Of a stretch of DNA of 64,000 bases, positions 1 to 31,777 are shown piece by piece. This DNA comes from Pomacea canaliculata (Eukaryota > Mollusca > Gastropoda > Architaenioglossa > Ampullariidae). Location of the stretch: NCBI RefSeq assembly GCF_003073045.1, contig NC_037593.1, positions 5,819,525-5,883,524 of the forward strand, written 5' to 3'. Below the pieces are notes generated by a model, which searched no databases, was not told where the DNA came from, and worked only from the letters and a program-made list of their open reading frames with translations. The translations under genes and the position numbers were made by a program. Numbering within the stretch: position 1 is the stretch's first letter; every line of letters starts with the position of its first letter.

Positions 1-675
1 TTTTGGTCAGGAATGGCTTCCAGAGGTTGGGGTGAATGTAATTGTCTCACGCATGGACGTGTATAGGTGGACTGCTGTCTGTCTGCCGAGTCCAACGCTT
101 AGCCTCTGGCGAAGTTCTCCGCTGTTAGTCTCGGCGAGCCGTAACAATGAATGTGACTAAACCGGAAGCTTTGTACACACCAGCCTCGTTTTAGCAGTTA
201 ATCTGAAATGTGAATAAACAGAAAGTTTGTAGTCTCATGCCTCGTTTTAGTAGTTAACTGGAAAAAGTCGTCTGCCAGCAGTCCAGTCATACAAGTTCGT
301 GTCTCATGCTATTGCGGTTGGTTGTACCGAGATTGAAGCCTAGAAAGTCAGTAACCACCTGTCCATCATGCACTAGCTAGGCAGTGATTGGTCGTTGCTT
401 TATTACTGCTTTAACTTTTATTCTGAGTTAGGTATCACATTAAGTTTAGCAAAGACTACGTTCTAGGATCTTGGTCTGAGTGTTTGTGATATTTAGCGTA
501 AATAAGGTTCCGCTGTTTCTTGAACTTTATCATGAATTAGTTCTGGACATTATTTTATTTTCATTATTTTTATTTTCAGTCCCGTATTTGTAGGAGGATA
601 CATATAACAATACCATGGAGTGCACCAGTCTGTAAACATATCTGTGTACATGTCCATGTGTTCCTTGTGTTCCAG
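1..675. other. 5' flank or intron of the CUB gene
   Basis: No exon could be supported here. The first recognisable CUB exon begins at 676 in phase 1, so at least one upstream exon, with the signal peptide, must lie outside the window or be too short to recognise. The stretch is AT-rich, with no clear repeat. Confidence 0.4.
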
Positions 676-20168
<19,493 letters not shown>

Positions 20169-20221
20169 AACTGGATTTTTCGCTGTTTTGCTGAATTTCT
20201 GTCACAGTTTGGTGATCCTGC

Positions 20222-20227
20222 AATAAA
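20222..20227 (+). terminator. Poly(A) signal of the CUB gene
   Basis: AATAAA lies 54 bases after the stop codon and is followed by an A-rich and T-rich stretch. It is the nearest consensus signal to the stop. Confidence 0.5.
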
Positions 20228-20475
20228 AAAAATTTAAAAGCCAAACATTTACTCGCTCAAACTGTTGTAACCAAAGAAGATTTTAATTCTCAACGTGTTC
20301 AATGTGTGGGTTTGCGGAGACAGGATGGAGCTCCACTACTAACTGAGAACGATGTGTGTTTTGGATAGTATCTGTACAGGAACATTGAAGTGTAGCTCTT
20401 ACAGAAAAAGAAAAAAAATAACCAGGTTAATATATGGATAGATTTTTCACAGATTCCCGTCGTTGCTAATGTATC

Positions 20476-20590
20476 GTCTCTGGTCACATACACTTCCTAA
20501 CGGACTAACGTCTCACCATGGATATCATGTCTCTGATAACACACACTTCCTAACGGACTAATGTCTCACCCCGGATGTCATGTCTCTGGA
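20476..20590. repeat. 53-base tandem duplication
   Basis: The motif GTCTCTGRTMACAYACACTT begins at 20476 and 20529, and a third partial start (GTCTCTGG) is at 20582, so the period is 53 bases. The two full copies share CCTAACGGACTAAYGTCTCACC. Confidence 0.7.
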
Positions 20591-22239
20591 CTGTGGACAG
20601 TCTGCTGAGAGCAGCTCTTAGCCTTTAGTAGCTGTCTGATCTCAGTGAGTCCTTTGACAACTAATATCCGGAACCGCAATGAAATTCTTTAAATCAACAA
20701 ATTGATGGTTTTTTATTTTGATTTATTTTTTAGAAAAAGTCGTCGACCTCCAGCTGTAAACTAGTCCGTTCCCTCCCCTAGTGTTGGCAATTTTACTGTC
20801 CATGTGTAAGCAGTTGATGGTCAAGAATACGAGCCCTGATATGGTGTCGAAGAGTCGGTGTTCTGATGGACTAAGAAAACGTGTCACAAATTATGTGAGC
20901 GTGACAGTAGGAAAAGTCACGTGGGAGACGTCACGTGGCCCACACGTGCCATGTTGTTCCGTTTTGTTACGTCACAGTGTCTGGATGCACAGGCTACAAC
21001 GATGGGAGGCATCACCTTCAAACTCACGACAATGCGCCTTCTGTAAGGTTATAGTCGTATCGGGAGACTGTGATGATGGAGCTTGGAAAACGAGGGGCGA
21101 TGGCGTGGTAGAGGAAGACGACTGTCGCATGATGCTGTAACTGATGAGGCACTTGAGACTTTAAGTTAAGCGAGGTTTCATAATGTTTGTGGCTAATTAT
21201 TAATTAACCCACAATGTTTTGAAATATTTTCTTATGAACGATAGTATAGCATTTAAAAACTATTTCTACAAAAACGTTTAGTAAACATAGAACGAACGCT
21301 TTTAAATGTCACTGAAATGTTTCTAGGCAAACAAAATGAAAATGTTATTTTAGTGTTGCAAATAAAACGATTTTGAATTTATTCTATGTTGATTAATTAC
21401 CCTTGTTCAGTTAACATTTGAGCATCATTAATTATCAATGTAAAGTGAAGAGTGGTAATTAATCAAGAGCTGTTCTCTTTACACTGGCAATTAATCAAGC
21501 CGAAAAATCCGTGCGCTTGTACTTTAAACTGCAAGCACCAAAAAATTTGGAAAATAGACAAAATCCCCTATAAAAATCCTGATCAAACTATTTTATTACA
21601 AAAAGAAATTTCTCCATGCGGTTATTTGCAGAATTATGTTTTCTGATAAAAAAAAAAAAACAAAAAAAAACATATAAGATGCCAGTATCAGACAGACAGA
21701 AACTCAGCTCTAATCAACCAATTGTGATTTATTGGCGTGCTAAAATTTTGGCCTTTCCTCCGGCAAGAGAGAAAATTAAGACAACAATTTACATAATTTT
21801 AACATTTAAACCAATAACACAGTTTCGGGAATCCAATGCTCGACCAAGGGACGCTACTCGTAAAGAATTGAGTTACGTGATAGTATACGGTGTTTGTTCC
21901 CTTTGATCGCTTTTTCATTGTTCACTTTGTGTATGCGAACGCCTTTTTTTTTTTTTTTAATCACATTTACTACTTCTTTACGAGCAATGAAGGGCTGTCA
22001 ATCTTCCAGACTCTAAAAACCTTATTCTGAGTGCTCATTTTACGGATATTTTAATCTTTAGACAATTAACTAGCACAGGTAATTATAGACTACGTGCGCA
22101 GTTCTTATTGGAATCTGCTCAATAATTACATTCGTTGCATAATAATAATCACGGACATATAAACTATGGGCTATAATAATTTTGTAACACAATCCTGCAA
22201 CATAATAATTATGCAAGAATCATGACATGCAATACTGAG

Positions 22240-22313
22240 TTGTGTTTGCTGCCCTCGCTGCAGTCGCCTTATATAGTTAGCTGGCACGGCGTTAAAAACA
22301 AACAAACAAACAA
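22240..22313 (+). mobile_element. SINE-like 3' tail
   Basis: CGGCGTTAAAAACAAACAAAC with a run of AAAC units resembles the 3' ends of invertebrate SINE or LINE elements. The body upstream (TGCCCTCGCTGCAGTCGCC) is short and no A/B boxes were seen, so assignment is tentative. Confidence 0.35.
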
Positions 22314-22719
22314 AGCCCTCGTTGCATTATTTGCTCAGTGTGGTGTAGACAGTGTGTAGACGGTATGTGTGACTATCTGCACCAGACTGGCACGCGCAAG
22401 CACGTAAAATTATGCATGAGTTCGATAGTCAGATTGTCTACACAACCACAGGCTACTTGGTTTGTACATAATTACAAATGTGCCTGCCACAGCTCCTTTT
22501 GGGGCTCTACTAATAATATTGTACAGTTTGCATTTTCCTGCGTTTTACATCACCCTGCACCTTCACAGACAAATCAAAGCAACAAACAACTACGTTTTGG
22601 AAAAAAGAGGGGAAGAAGGATAAACAAGAAAAGAACGAGAGCCTGGAAGGGAAGGGCCTGTGATGCGTGTTGGTTAAAGCCCTCAGAAAGTCAGCTTGCT
22701 GACCCATCTTCTCACAGCC

Positions 22720-23030
22720 ATGGCAAAAACCAGGACAGGGACCTGAAACATCAGAACCCTATATGAGAGAGGGAAATCAGCCAAGGTAGCCCAGGGAATG
22801 AAGAACTATGACATCAAGCTCCTCGGCCTGTGCGAGACAAGATGGAATGGCAGCGGCCAAGCCAGACCAGACTTTCGTTAAGGGAGACTATCATCTACTC
22901 TGGACATAAAGACCAAGACCATGACTACACACAAGCAGTAGCTGTATGATGACACCAGAGGCTGCGAGAGCACTAATAGCATGGAAACCAGTTTCCACAC
23001 GACTCATGGCAGCCCTTGCGGCCATATGCT
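22720..23030 (+). pseudogene. Degraded LINE endonuclease domain
   Basis: From the ATG at 22720 the frame reads MAKTRTGT, a stop, then NIRTLYERGKSA, KNYDIKLLGLCETRW and NGSGQ, the N-terminal part of a LINE apurinic-like endonuclease (RTE-like type; assigned by recall of the family). A TGA replaces the expected Trp codon and a TAA follows at about 22880. A shifted frame carries MMTPEAARALIAWKP, which is further element sequence. It is dead and 5'-truncated at both domain level and frame level. Confidence 0.7.
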
Positions 23031-24200
23031 CCTCTGGGGGTGAAAATAAATCATAATAAAAAAATTATTATTCCTAAATTCGTCTTATTTTTTTAAAACC
23101 AATTTCTCTTCTCTTTCGCCATTTTTTTACCTTATCCACTCTATCTCCTCATTTTTTTCGTCCTAGTGTGTCTGTCTGACTTCTTGCCTTTCCCCAAAAA
23201 AATGTTCTGCGAAGAAGTCCTCTGAGAAAGTAAATCAACATTCGCTGCCTGCCCATGCTGGCTACCGGAAGTTGCGTAGAATTTGTCAGCTCTCGACAAT
23301 TTGTCTGCTGTGAAAATATGGCAAACCGAGAGGACACTCACCACAGGAAGGCGAACTAATGACGGGGAGGTTTGTTTTTTTGGTTGGTTTTTTTTTTTTT
23401 TTTTTGCACATCGCACCCTCTCCTGACTTCCTTGCTCATACCTTCTTGTTTAAAAACGAAGTGTGACAGTCCATATATCAATCAATAAATCAATCAACAA
23501 CAACAACAACAACAAAATTGTCGCTGTTTCTGATGCTCGCCTTCCCTGGTGCTGCTGGCTATTCCCTGGTGTTCGAGGACCTTGGTGCTGATGATTATAA
23601 CCGATGTGCATAGAACAATCAGAAAAGTACTCAGGGCTCTTGTTTAGTGCTCTTCTACAACCACGCATTGTGACCAGCCACAGTCAAAGTAACGTCAATA
23701 ATGATAGCGATGACAGCGACGATGACGATGATGACAACAATAACGGTTACGATGATGATGATAATGATGACCTTTAACTCTGTCATTAGCTGACGTCACG
23801 TGACACACAGTATGGCGCGCAATCTAACGCCTGGCGACCCTCAGCGCCATCTGCCACACTGAGAGCAAAGTGAGGCGTGGGGAGGATAAAAGGGGGATAG
23901 CATTACAGGCATCCTGCACCAGTCTGTCATGTGTGTTTGACAGCGTGTGCCACACCACATAGATGTCTGTGTAAGTGCACTCTGTCTACATTCTCTCCGA
24001 GGCAACAACAAGCTGACTCCGTTTTCAATGATTGGATGTAATTTCAACCTTCCCTTTCCTTCCCAGCAAACCTTCATCGGGGTGGGAAGAACTTTTGTGA
24101 GGTGATTTCATGGTCATCCATTTCAAACTATTCTGCCTCAAATTGTTGACACGACTTTCAAGCCACAGTCAGCAACACATTTTGTGATGGTCAAAAGTAT

Positions 24201-24262
24201 GGAGGTATTCGCTCATATTTGGGGCAATAGTCGCCTGCACTAAATTTTGCCCTCAACCCATT
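24201..24262. repeat. Partial second copy of the TTAA element core
   Basis: Shares GGAGGTATTCGC, GGCAATAGT, CCTGCACT and TTTTGCCCTCAACCCA with 25042-25102 in the same orientation and order. The inverted ends are not visible around it. Confidence 0.55.
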
Positions 24263-24821
24263 AGTCAACCACATGCTGGGTGATCGCCATGACTCAGGCA
24301 CGTCAGGCCACGTGTTTTCAGCCACCTAAAACAAAAATTGTGGTCCCTGTCCCTCTCTTTTGCCTTCTGACAGTCCTCCTCCTCCTCTTCCCCCCAGATT
24401 CCTTGTGATTTAAACACGTGTGACGACATCTACTACTCTAGCAACAGACAGCAAGTCCGTTGTCTGTTATTGTTTGGGTTGAGAGTGGGGATCTTGAGAG
24501 GGTAGCTCTTCCCGGTTTCCGCTCTTTGTGGCGAGTGATTTAGGGGTAGTTTGTTCTCTCACTATTATCGTGTCTGGGTGGGTGGTGGGGAAATGATTGT
24601 GTCATCCTCCGCCGTAACCTTTAAGAGATTTCTCGCAGTCCTCCCCTAGACTCCCACTTACTCCCCACGCAACACCCGGTAATATTTTCGCAGTGCAGTC
24701 ACTTAACACTTCTTCGCGGTAAACACTTGACAAAGCTCGACAAAAAATGGATGACGTCAACAAAATGCCGGGTAAGGGGGCGGGGTGATTGAAAATAAAC
24801 AGATGATTGATGTTGTTGTCA

Positions 24822-25135
24822 TTAAAGGTGTAGTGGAGTGTATTTTTATTTAATAACTAATGTCCACCACACACGATAAAAGATTTAACTCGTGACTCAC
24901 GTTTGCACATATACTTTTGAAGTTCCCGTCCTGTCATTGGCTGTAACCTTGGTAACGTATTCTTTTACAATCTTGATGTACGGGCTGTTAACCCCTTTTA
25001 TGAATAGTGATATTTGTAGAAGTGTATCTCGAGAAAGGAAAGGAGGTATTCGCCAGTATTTGTGGCAATAGTATCCTGCACTGAGTTTTGCCCTCAACCC
25101 ATGATAAAAAAAAGTGCACCTCACTAGGCCTTTAA
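24822..25135. mobile_element. TTAA-flanked MITE candidate
   Basis: The left end TTAAAGGTGTAGTGGAGTG (from 24822) is an imperfect inverted match of the right end, whose complement reads TTAAAGGCCTAGTGAGGTGC (to 25135). TTAA at both edges is the target site of piggyBac-type elements. An internal block, GGAGGTATTCGC to CCCTCAACCC (25042-25102), is shared with a second copy at 24201-24262. No coding capacity. Confidence 0.5.
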
Positions 25136-26188
25136 CTCGCAATGCTGCACGCGAGGGGCTGGACAATCAGGGACTGGGTGGACAATCATAGTGAGAGGCA
25201 AGACAACCATCGGGGTTTGACAAGGGAGAGATTTGTGGAGCGTCGAGAGGTCGAGAGGCGGAAAAGGAGTTTGCGGCCATATCGCTGAGTTATGACAGCC
25301 TGAACTCTCCTCACTAATCACCAACTCCATCTGAAAGTGGTTGGGCGGGCAAACAAGGGCCGCAATGATTGCATGCGAGGATGAAAGCTGCCGTCTGGCG
25401 AGAAATCTCTTCTCGGGATTAGTTATAGAGATTAGTTCTAGAGTTCCCCTCCACCTCTCCACCTGGACTTCCGTCGTCTGCTCTCACTGGCAGTTATCTA
25501 TCCCTGCATCGTTACCATCTGCCATTATTTTCTGTATTACAGACTCATGGCATGTTTGTGACATAAAACTTCAACATTTATGACTAATGTTTTATTAACT
25601 TTTGTTGAGAAGTGGAGACTGTGCGGTATGAACAAATTTTGACTTTTTGTTAATTAATATCAACTGATTTTGTGGAACCGCATTTTATTCTGGAACGAGA
25701 CGGTATCGTATTCTTTGACGGTTCTACCTGGCTGACCTGGCAGGTGGGATGTTATGTGTTTGTGAGAGAAGAGACAGGTGATAAGAAAACTGCGTTTTGA
25801 GAGTGGTCAAATAACTGTACATTTATAAGTAAACAAGATAATGCACGGAGCGGCAGGTCTGTTTTGTTTTTGATGTTGAATGAAAGGACACGTGCATGAC
25901 GTGCCGCATGCTTGACTGAGCACAGGTGACATGACACGTGCATACTGTCAGCACAGTGTTCTTTCTACTCTTTCATTCAGACTTTCATCGAGGATAAAAT
26001 TCCTCCATTTCTCCGCAACGGTCATCAAGTTAGCTTGTGTTACTATCCTGCCCTCCCACCTTTTGACCTTCTTAATTTGCGTGTGTCGCACCAAGTGAGA
26101 ATGTTTCCCGTGGCAACAGATACCACGTGTTCCGGGAGGAGTGGAGGAGTGGGGGAGAGGCGGAGCGTGTGGCTTGAGGCTGGCGGAC

Positions 26189-26195
26189 TATAAAA
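26189..26195 (+). promoter_or_regulatory. TATA box upstream of the Munc13-4-like gene
   Basis: TATAAAA follows a GC-rich, purine-rich stretch and lies about 600 bases upstream of the first in-frame ATG. Transcription would start near 26220. That it serves this gene is inferred from position and strand. Confidence 0.45.
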
Positions 26196-26801
26196 GCTCG
26201 AGTTTGTCCGCCATCGAGCACCAGACGCGGAGGTTGAGCTGGAGGCGACTGACGAACCCGAGATTTGAATAACGGACAAGAGATGGAAATTCAGTCTGAC
26301 TGGGAGGCGACCTGTGCTGAGCTCAAATTTCTTGTTGTGCCTGAGTGTCTATCATTTCTGTGACGTAAATCCGTGGTTAGTATATTTATATTAGTACATT
26401 TGTGAGAAGGTCTGCTTCAACAGAGAGGGATTGTGACGTGCCACTCACTACCAAGGAAACTAACTCCATAACTTGGAAACATGGGATGTCACAAAATAAA
26501 ATTTCACGAATTCATTGAATGGTCCTCGGTATCAGCCGATAGGGGGAGATACTCTGTTAGGATACGTACAGCGATGACGACAGCTTTTTCACACATACAT
26601 TGAAAGTTTTCTCACAATCATGATTGCCAGTTGCTGGGATCAAACTTTTGCGTTAGTCATGTACCGAGTGTTGATGACTTTTGCACCTGTCAGTTGACCT
26701 TTTCTGTGAATTTGTTTATTATTTTGACATCACTAAGTCCCGCAACTCATACTGTGGCCGTGACGCCGACAGAGTCGTCTGTCCGTGCAAGTGTGACGTC
26801 C

Positions 26802-29800
26802 ATGGCTCGAAGAAGCCTCAGTCGGTCTGACCCCGCCATCGCCAGGGCTCACGAGCTGGGACTCCTGCAAGACTTACTGAAAAGCTTCCATTACGGAACG
26901 AGGCAGGTACCCGGGGTCTCGGACGAGGACTCTTCAGGTCCGGGAAATTCTCGCGCCCTGGAGGAAGTATCGCTAACCAAGTACAGGAACTCTGTCGTGC
27001 GCTACAGCTGTGACTCTGAGGGGAAGGTCACGTCACCGGCACCGGAAGTTAGGCAGCACCGACCGTTGAGGAGGACAAGGAGCTGGGAGTACGTGTACAT
27101 CCCCAGCCTCCCCTACTTCCACGAGGTGAGTATGCTTGTCTATGTTAATCTATCATGTCGGGCACTTTACAGACTTTGCTTCACTGAGTAGACGGTCTGT
27201 TTGTCAGTGTGTGTGCGTGTATATCCTATCTCTACCGTATCGTTCACAACTGTTTGCCGAGAATGGACAGATCCTCCGCTGCGTCATCACCGACTCCCGA
27301 GACTTGTGTTCATGTACTGATTGTCATAAACCTTGACCTGCAATCATCCTCCATTGTGTCGTTAAGTGCTGCCGGTAGCCCATTCCGTACAGTTACTGTG
27401 GTCAGGGGCACGTAATTCTCCACAACATGTTTTGCAATTTGAGTAGTCTGCCCCCAAACCCCACCGTCACGTTAGACTGCTCTCGTGTCGAAATGGTCGC
27501 TCAGTAGGTGCGAAGATTCTTCTCTGTTGCATGAATAAAATGATTAGCAGTGTGTGTTGTGAACGGCAAAAAGCGACGGTTTAGTGGGCGCCATGGCAAT
27601 GACATGTAAGTGGCTCACCGTCTCTAGAGCACATGAGGGAGCCATACCCTCCTCCTCTTACACCATCCGCTCACGCCTGCACTCAGTAAATAAGGTAACC
27701 ACGGACTGGGCAGGCAGAGAATTGTTTTTTAATTACCAGATTTAGTCCATCTGCACCCAAACTTCTGCTCACGAACCAAGTGCAGACTCCATGCAGGGGG
27801 AACCAATCCTTTCCACTCGAGAATGTGAGGGACTGTCCGGTTTTGATTCCTGGCCATTTTGAAACATCCATTTCCTGAACATTGATGCGGACAGGGAGTC
27901 TGTCCTGACATCCACCCATTGGTACAGAGTTTGCAAGCTGTCCTTCAGATGCCTTCTTTGAAACAAATGAAAATAATTGGTCCAAACTTGTATTTCTCGC
28001 AGCGCACATGTTTAAATGCCAACCCCAGTCTAACGAGAAATTAAAATAAAGGATTTTTTTAAATTTAGGTTGCAAGAGTCAATATTAAATAACTTGAAAG
28101 TTAATTCTTGAAATCTTTGCCACACGATAATTTTGTCCTGGGGTGAGCCTTTAACATCCACGTTTCCAGCGCGAAGTGTGATGACCTCTGAATGTCTCAG
28201 ACCCAGTCTTTGTTTAATATCATTTTTTTATATTTTTTCAAGATTGAATGTATGAGTCATACTAAAGATAAAAAACTTACAGTCTGGCCGAGAAAAAGTT
28301 GCTGGTGTCCTTGTAGTAGCTTTGCCCTGATTAACCCCTCTAATGACATGTGCTGCTCTTAGCTCCAGTAAATAGTTGGATTGGTTTCTGAGAGTGACAG
28401 TGTCTCAATGTTGATATTTGTTTCCATGGATATAATTATGTTAATGTTAGTGTTACTGTAAAGCTGCGACACTAAACAGCAGCAGTTGTGTAGAGCAATT
28501 CTGTATGAAAGTTTAAATTGGATCAAGTCTACGATGATACGAAGCCGTTAGTTCTGCAGTAAATAACGAACATGCGTATAGTCCCTCTGTCTACACATCA
28601 TCGTCCACCCTGTCACTCCTACCCGCACCACCAACACCACCACCCCCCCACACACACACAATTAAAATTCATCAAGACCACCCTCACACACACACACACA
28701 ACTTTCATAAACAAATAATTGTGTCTAAGCGCCATCTATCTTCCTCGCCGGCTAATATTTACAATCCTGCCCAAAGCCCCTTCCTCATTAAACGATCAAC
28801 GATTTGCATGCTATATTCAATAATGAATCCATCATGAATATTGTGTGCCAGGCATGTTTGTTTGTTTTGAGGCGCTGCTCTTGACATCAAAATTGCTATT
28901 CCAAGGCCATCATCATCAACAGTCCCGATGGTCCATAGTCCACGGCCACTCTAGTCCCGGGAGGAGGACAGGGACCCTCGAGATCCATTATAGCATCTAC
29001 TTGTCTGACACACGCGCCTAGTCCAGTGACTTTATCGTCCAGGACACACCCATCATGGCAGATGAATTGTGCCAGTTTATCTTGATCCTCTGCCAAGTGG
29101 CGGGGCTGGTCACGTGGTCTCGTGGTATGTGAAGTATGTCGAGGGCGATCCGCTGCTCTTGTTTTTAATATGTCATGAATCCTCCTCGGTAATTCTTTAA
29201 TTCTTTAATTCATGGTGCAGAACAGTTCCCTGACACCACGTCTCCCATTTACTCGAATATTCTACGTCAGTTTTGTTTGTTTGTTTGAATTGAATTGATT
29301 TCATTGATTTTATTGTAATTAAGCTTAAGTCTTATACGTGGATCACAAGAACCTTGACCAAGATGTCCAGAATATGCTATCGAGTGCATTTTTGTGTGTA
29401 CTATAATATATCACGAAAAAAAACATTTAGAAATAAAGAGAAAGAGAGAGAGAAAGTTGAATGCTTGTGCGAGTGTAGGTGTTTATATGTGAGAGTATGT
29501 GATGTGACAGATTGTGTGATCAGACTGAATGAAAGATGTACGAAAAAAAAACGAAAAAAATAGAGAATAAAATAAACAGAAAGAAGTAAATAAAGTATGA
29601 ATGAAAAAAACAAACTAAACGAAAGAACTGTCACACCTGCCTGGGGCTCGATCGGCTCACCTTAGCATCACCTGACTGTCGTATGAAGATGTCTGTCTGT
29701 CTGGTGGGACTTCCCCCATGTTGGCGGATGACACGTGACCTGGCGCTCCTTTTGGGGGTCTGAGCAAACACTGGGGAGGCCCTCGACACCTGCGGTCTCC

Positions 29801-31777
29801 ACACGGGTACCTTTTATCGGGTGGTGAGGCAAGCTTGTGCAATCTCGTGCGGGTCAAGCCGGTGTGTGCACGAGGGCCACTCGCCCTAAACTCGGGCCCC
29901 TGGCGTCTGACTGTAGGATGGTGCAGAAGCACAGGTCACACGACACTGGTTAAACATTAATATACACAAGGATGTTTGAGACATGGCCGCCAGGTTTGCT
30001 CAGTCACTGATGGTGAAGCTCGGAAACCAAAGTCGTTTGTCACGACCTGACTCCGGACACATCACGGTTCAAAGGAGAGTAGCACGTGAGTGGCTTGCCA
30101 ACCCTGCATAGGTAAATTTAAACAGGTTTAGCCAGAGCTTTGTTTGAAAAACCTAATCTTACTGTCGTCTTAATGAATATAAATTAGCAGTAGCATCTTA
30201 ACTGGTAAATATCGCAGCGATTAAAAACATTTAGAAAATGTTGAGTCGGTTCTTGAATACTTGTTTATGAAAAAGACAAAGTATACAAAATATTATATAG
30301 TATCTTATACACGCTTAGTTAGTTCTTAGTTACCAACTAAATCTCGTCATATCTTCTATAAGAATATTCATATCAGACCGTGTTGATGATGACGTACAGG
30401 ACAGTTAATATACATCGTGCTGGCAAATTAACGGAACAGAACATTCATAGTAAACAAAAAATCCGTCATGAATTTCCTACATTTACAGAAAATTCCATCA
30501 GATATTTATAGAAAATTGCATTATATTGTTGGCTATTCTGGCTTAAATTATTATTTCTGGCATCACTGAAGGCCGCATTGTTGTCCAATCAGAGAACTGA
30601 CATTTCGTGACGTCACTTGAGGTCTTCGTCTCTTTCCAAACTGCAGGTGAAAATAATTTTGCGCTGAATTAACGGTGAAAGCTACCTTGATGGAGCAGTT
30701 AATGAAGACATGTGTGCCTCGGGCAGGTCTACAGGGTTTGACCGACGCCCGACTTGGGGCCCTGCCTGCTGAAGGCTGTGGCAGGCGGCAAGTTGTGTCT
30801 TGTCCAGTCTACCTGAGGACAAGTGCTTGATGGCCTCCTGTAGTGGCCCTAACGTGTCAGTCTAGATTGTTGTCCAGGTGTAAGAGAGGTATTTAAGTAG
30901 AACTGCATGTGCTGGGTATAAGGTTCGCACGTGTATCTCAAATCCAAAGCATTTCTCCTCAAAGACCTTCTGCTTGGATGTCTGAACTGTGGCGGCCTGA
31001 GTATGTTCCTTTTGTCTCCGACTGTAAGAAACTGGCTTTGGAACAATTTCAACCTTAACGGTGATTTTTGAAACAAGGAATCGTTTAAAATGTGTTTCAT
31101 TATCAAAAGGATTTCTTTCAGAGGAGTTTATATGTTTGATATGTTACTATCATATGATGTTTATCGCCAAAAAATGTTTACCAGGATCGGTAATAAACTT
31201 AAATGCGGAGTCTGTATATCTGCATCGATGAAGGAAAAGAAACGGCTTCTTTAAACAGACCAGTTATGGGATGGACTTCTCAGCTACACCAACCTTCTTA
31301 GTCAATTTGTGAATGGACTGACTACCTTTAGTCAGTTACATTGTTTACCAAACATGACAGAAGGTAACAAACTGTATCAGTGACCAGAGACAGAACCAAA
31401 TTTCCGAGAGAATCTGACTTGAGTGTCTCTCTGGCCTCCAACCTCTACAACTTCTACACTTCACTTGATTTCTCCTGCAAACTCGTTCATTTGCACCTGG
31501 ATGTGAAGGTGAAGGGCGCGAGTTCTTGTGTACAAACCATCATGACGGGTATAGACGTGGATGTCCCACCTCCCCCGTGACAGAGGGCAGCCCCTGCACC
31601 TCCCAAAACATCCTGACCAAGGTCTTCCGCAGGTTCAGTCTCAAGCGGAAGTCCAGCAAAAGTTCGCTGCGCAAGAATTCACAAAGCCCGACGGACGGAT
31701 TGAACCTGGACGGCTTCTTCTCGGAGGTGGGGCGCAACGTCTCCAACGTCGACACCCATACGTTCTTCAACGTGGAG
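26802..31777 (+). other. N-terminal extension of the Munc13-4-like protein (two exons)
   Basis: Exon 26802-27125 begins [10 protein letters not shown] and ends FHE in phase 0. The exon ending at 31777 is used from 31586 (after ACAGAG), which keeps phase 0; starting at 31584 would break the frame. It encodes a basic, Ser-rich stretch ([18 protein letters not shown]). Human UNC13D has a much shorter leader. The link between these two exons and the rest is inferred from phase and orientation, since they have no domain match. An alternative first exon is possible. Confidence 0.5.

Larger units (their letters stand above)
20232..26180. other. Intergenic region between the CUB gene and the Munc13-4-like gene
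   Basis: No coding exon with family signature was found. Apart from the separately listed repeats, it holds poly-A and poly-T runs, a GATGAC-rich low-complexity stretch at about 23700-23770 and AT-rich unique sequence. The open frames here (for example 20781-21140, 22338-22766, 25124-25462) show no recognisable domain. Confidence 0.5.

Noticed and set aside
22338..22766. 142-codon + strand open frame
   Set aside because: Spans unrelated sequence and runs into the LINE relic in the wrong frame; no domain.
26631..26801. Upstream extension of the first unc13d exon
   Set aside because: The open frame has no ATG before 26802; the extension starts at TTG and is hydrophobic without a family match.
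29657..29932. Antisense open frame in a GC-rich block of the unc13d first intron
   Set aside because: No recognised domain, splice context or second exon; may be part of an unknown repeat.
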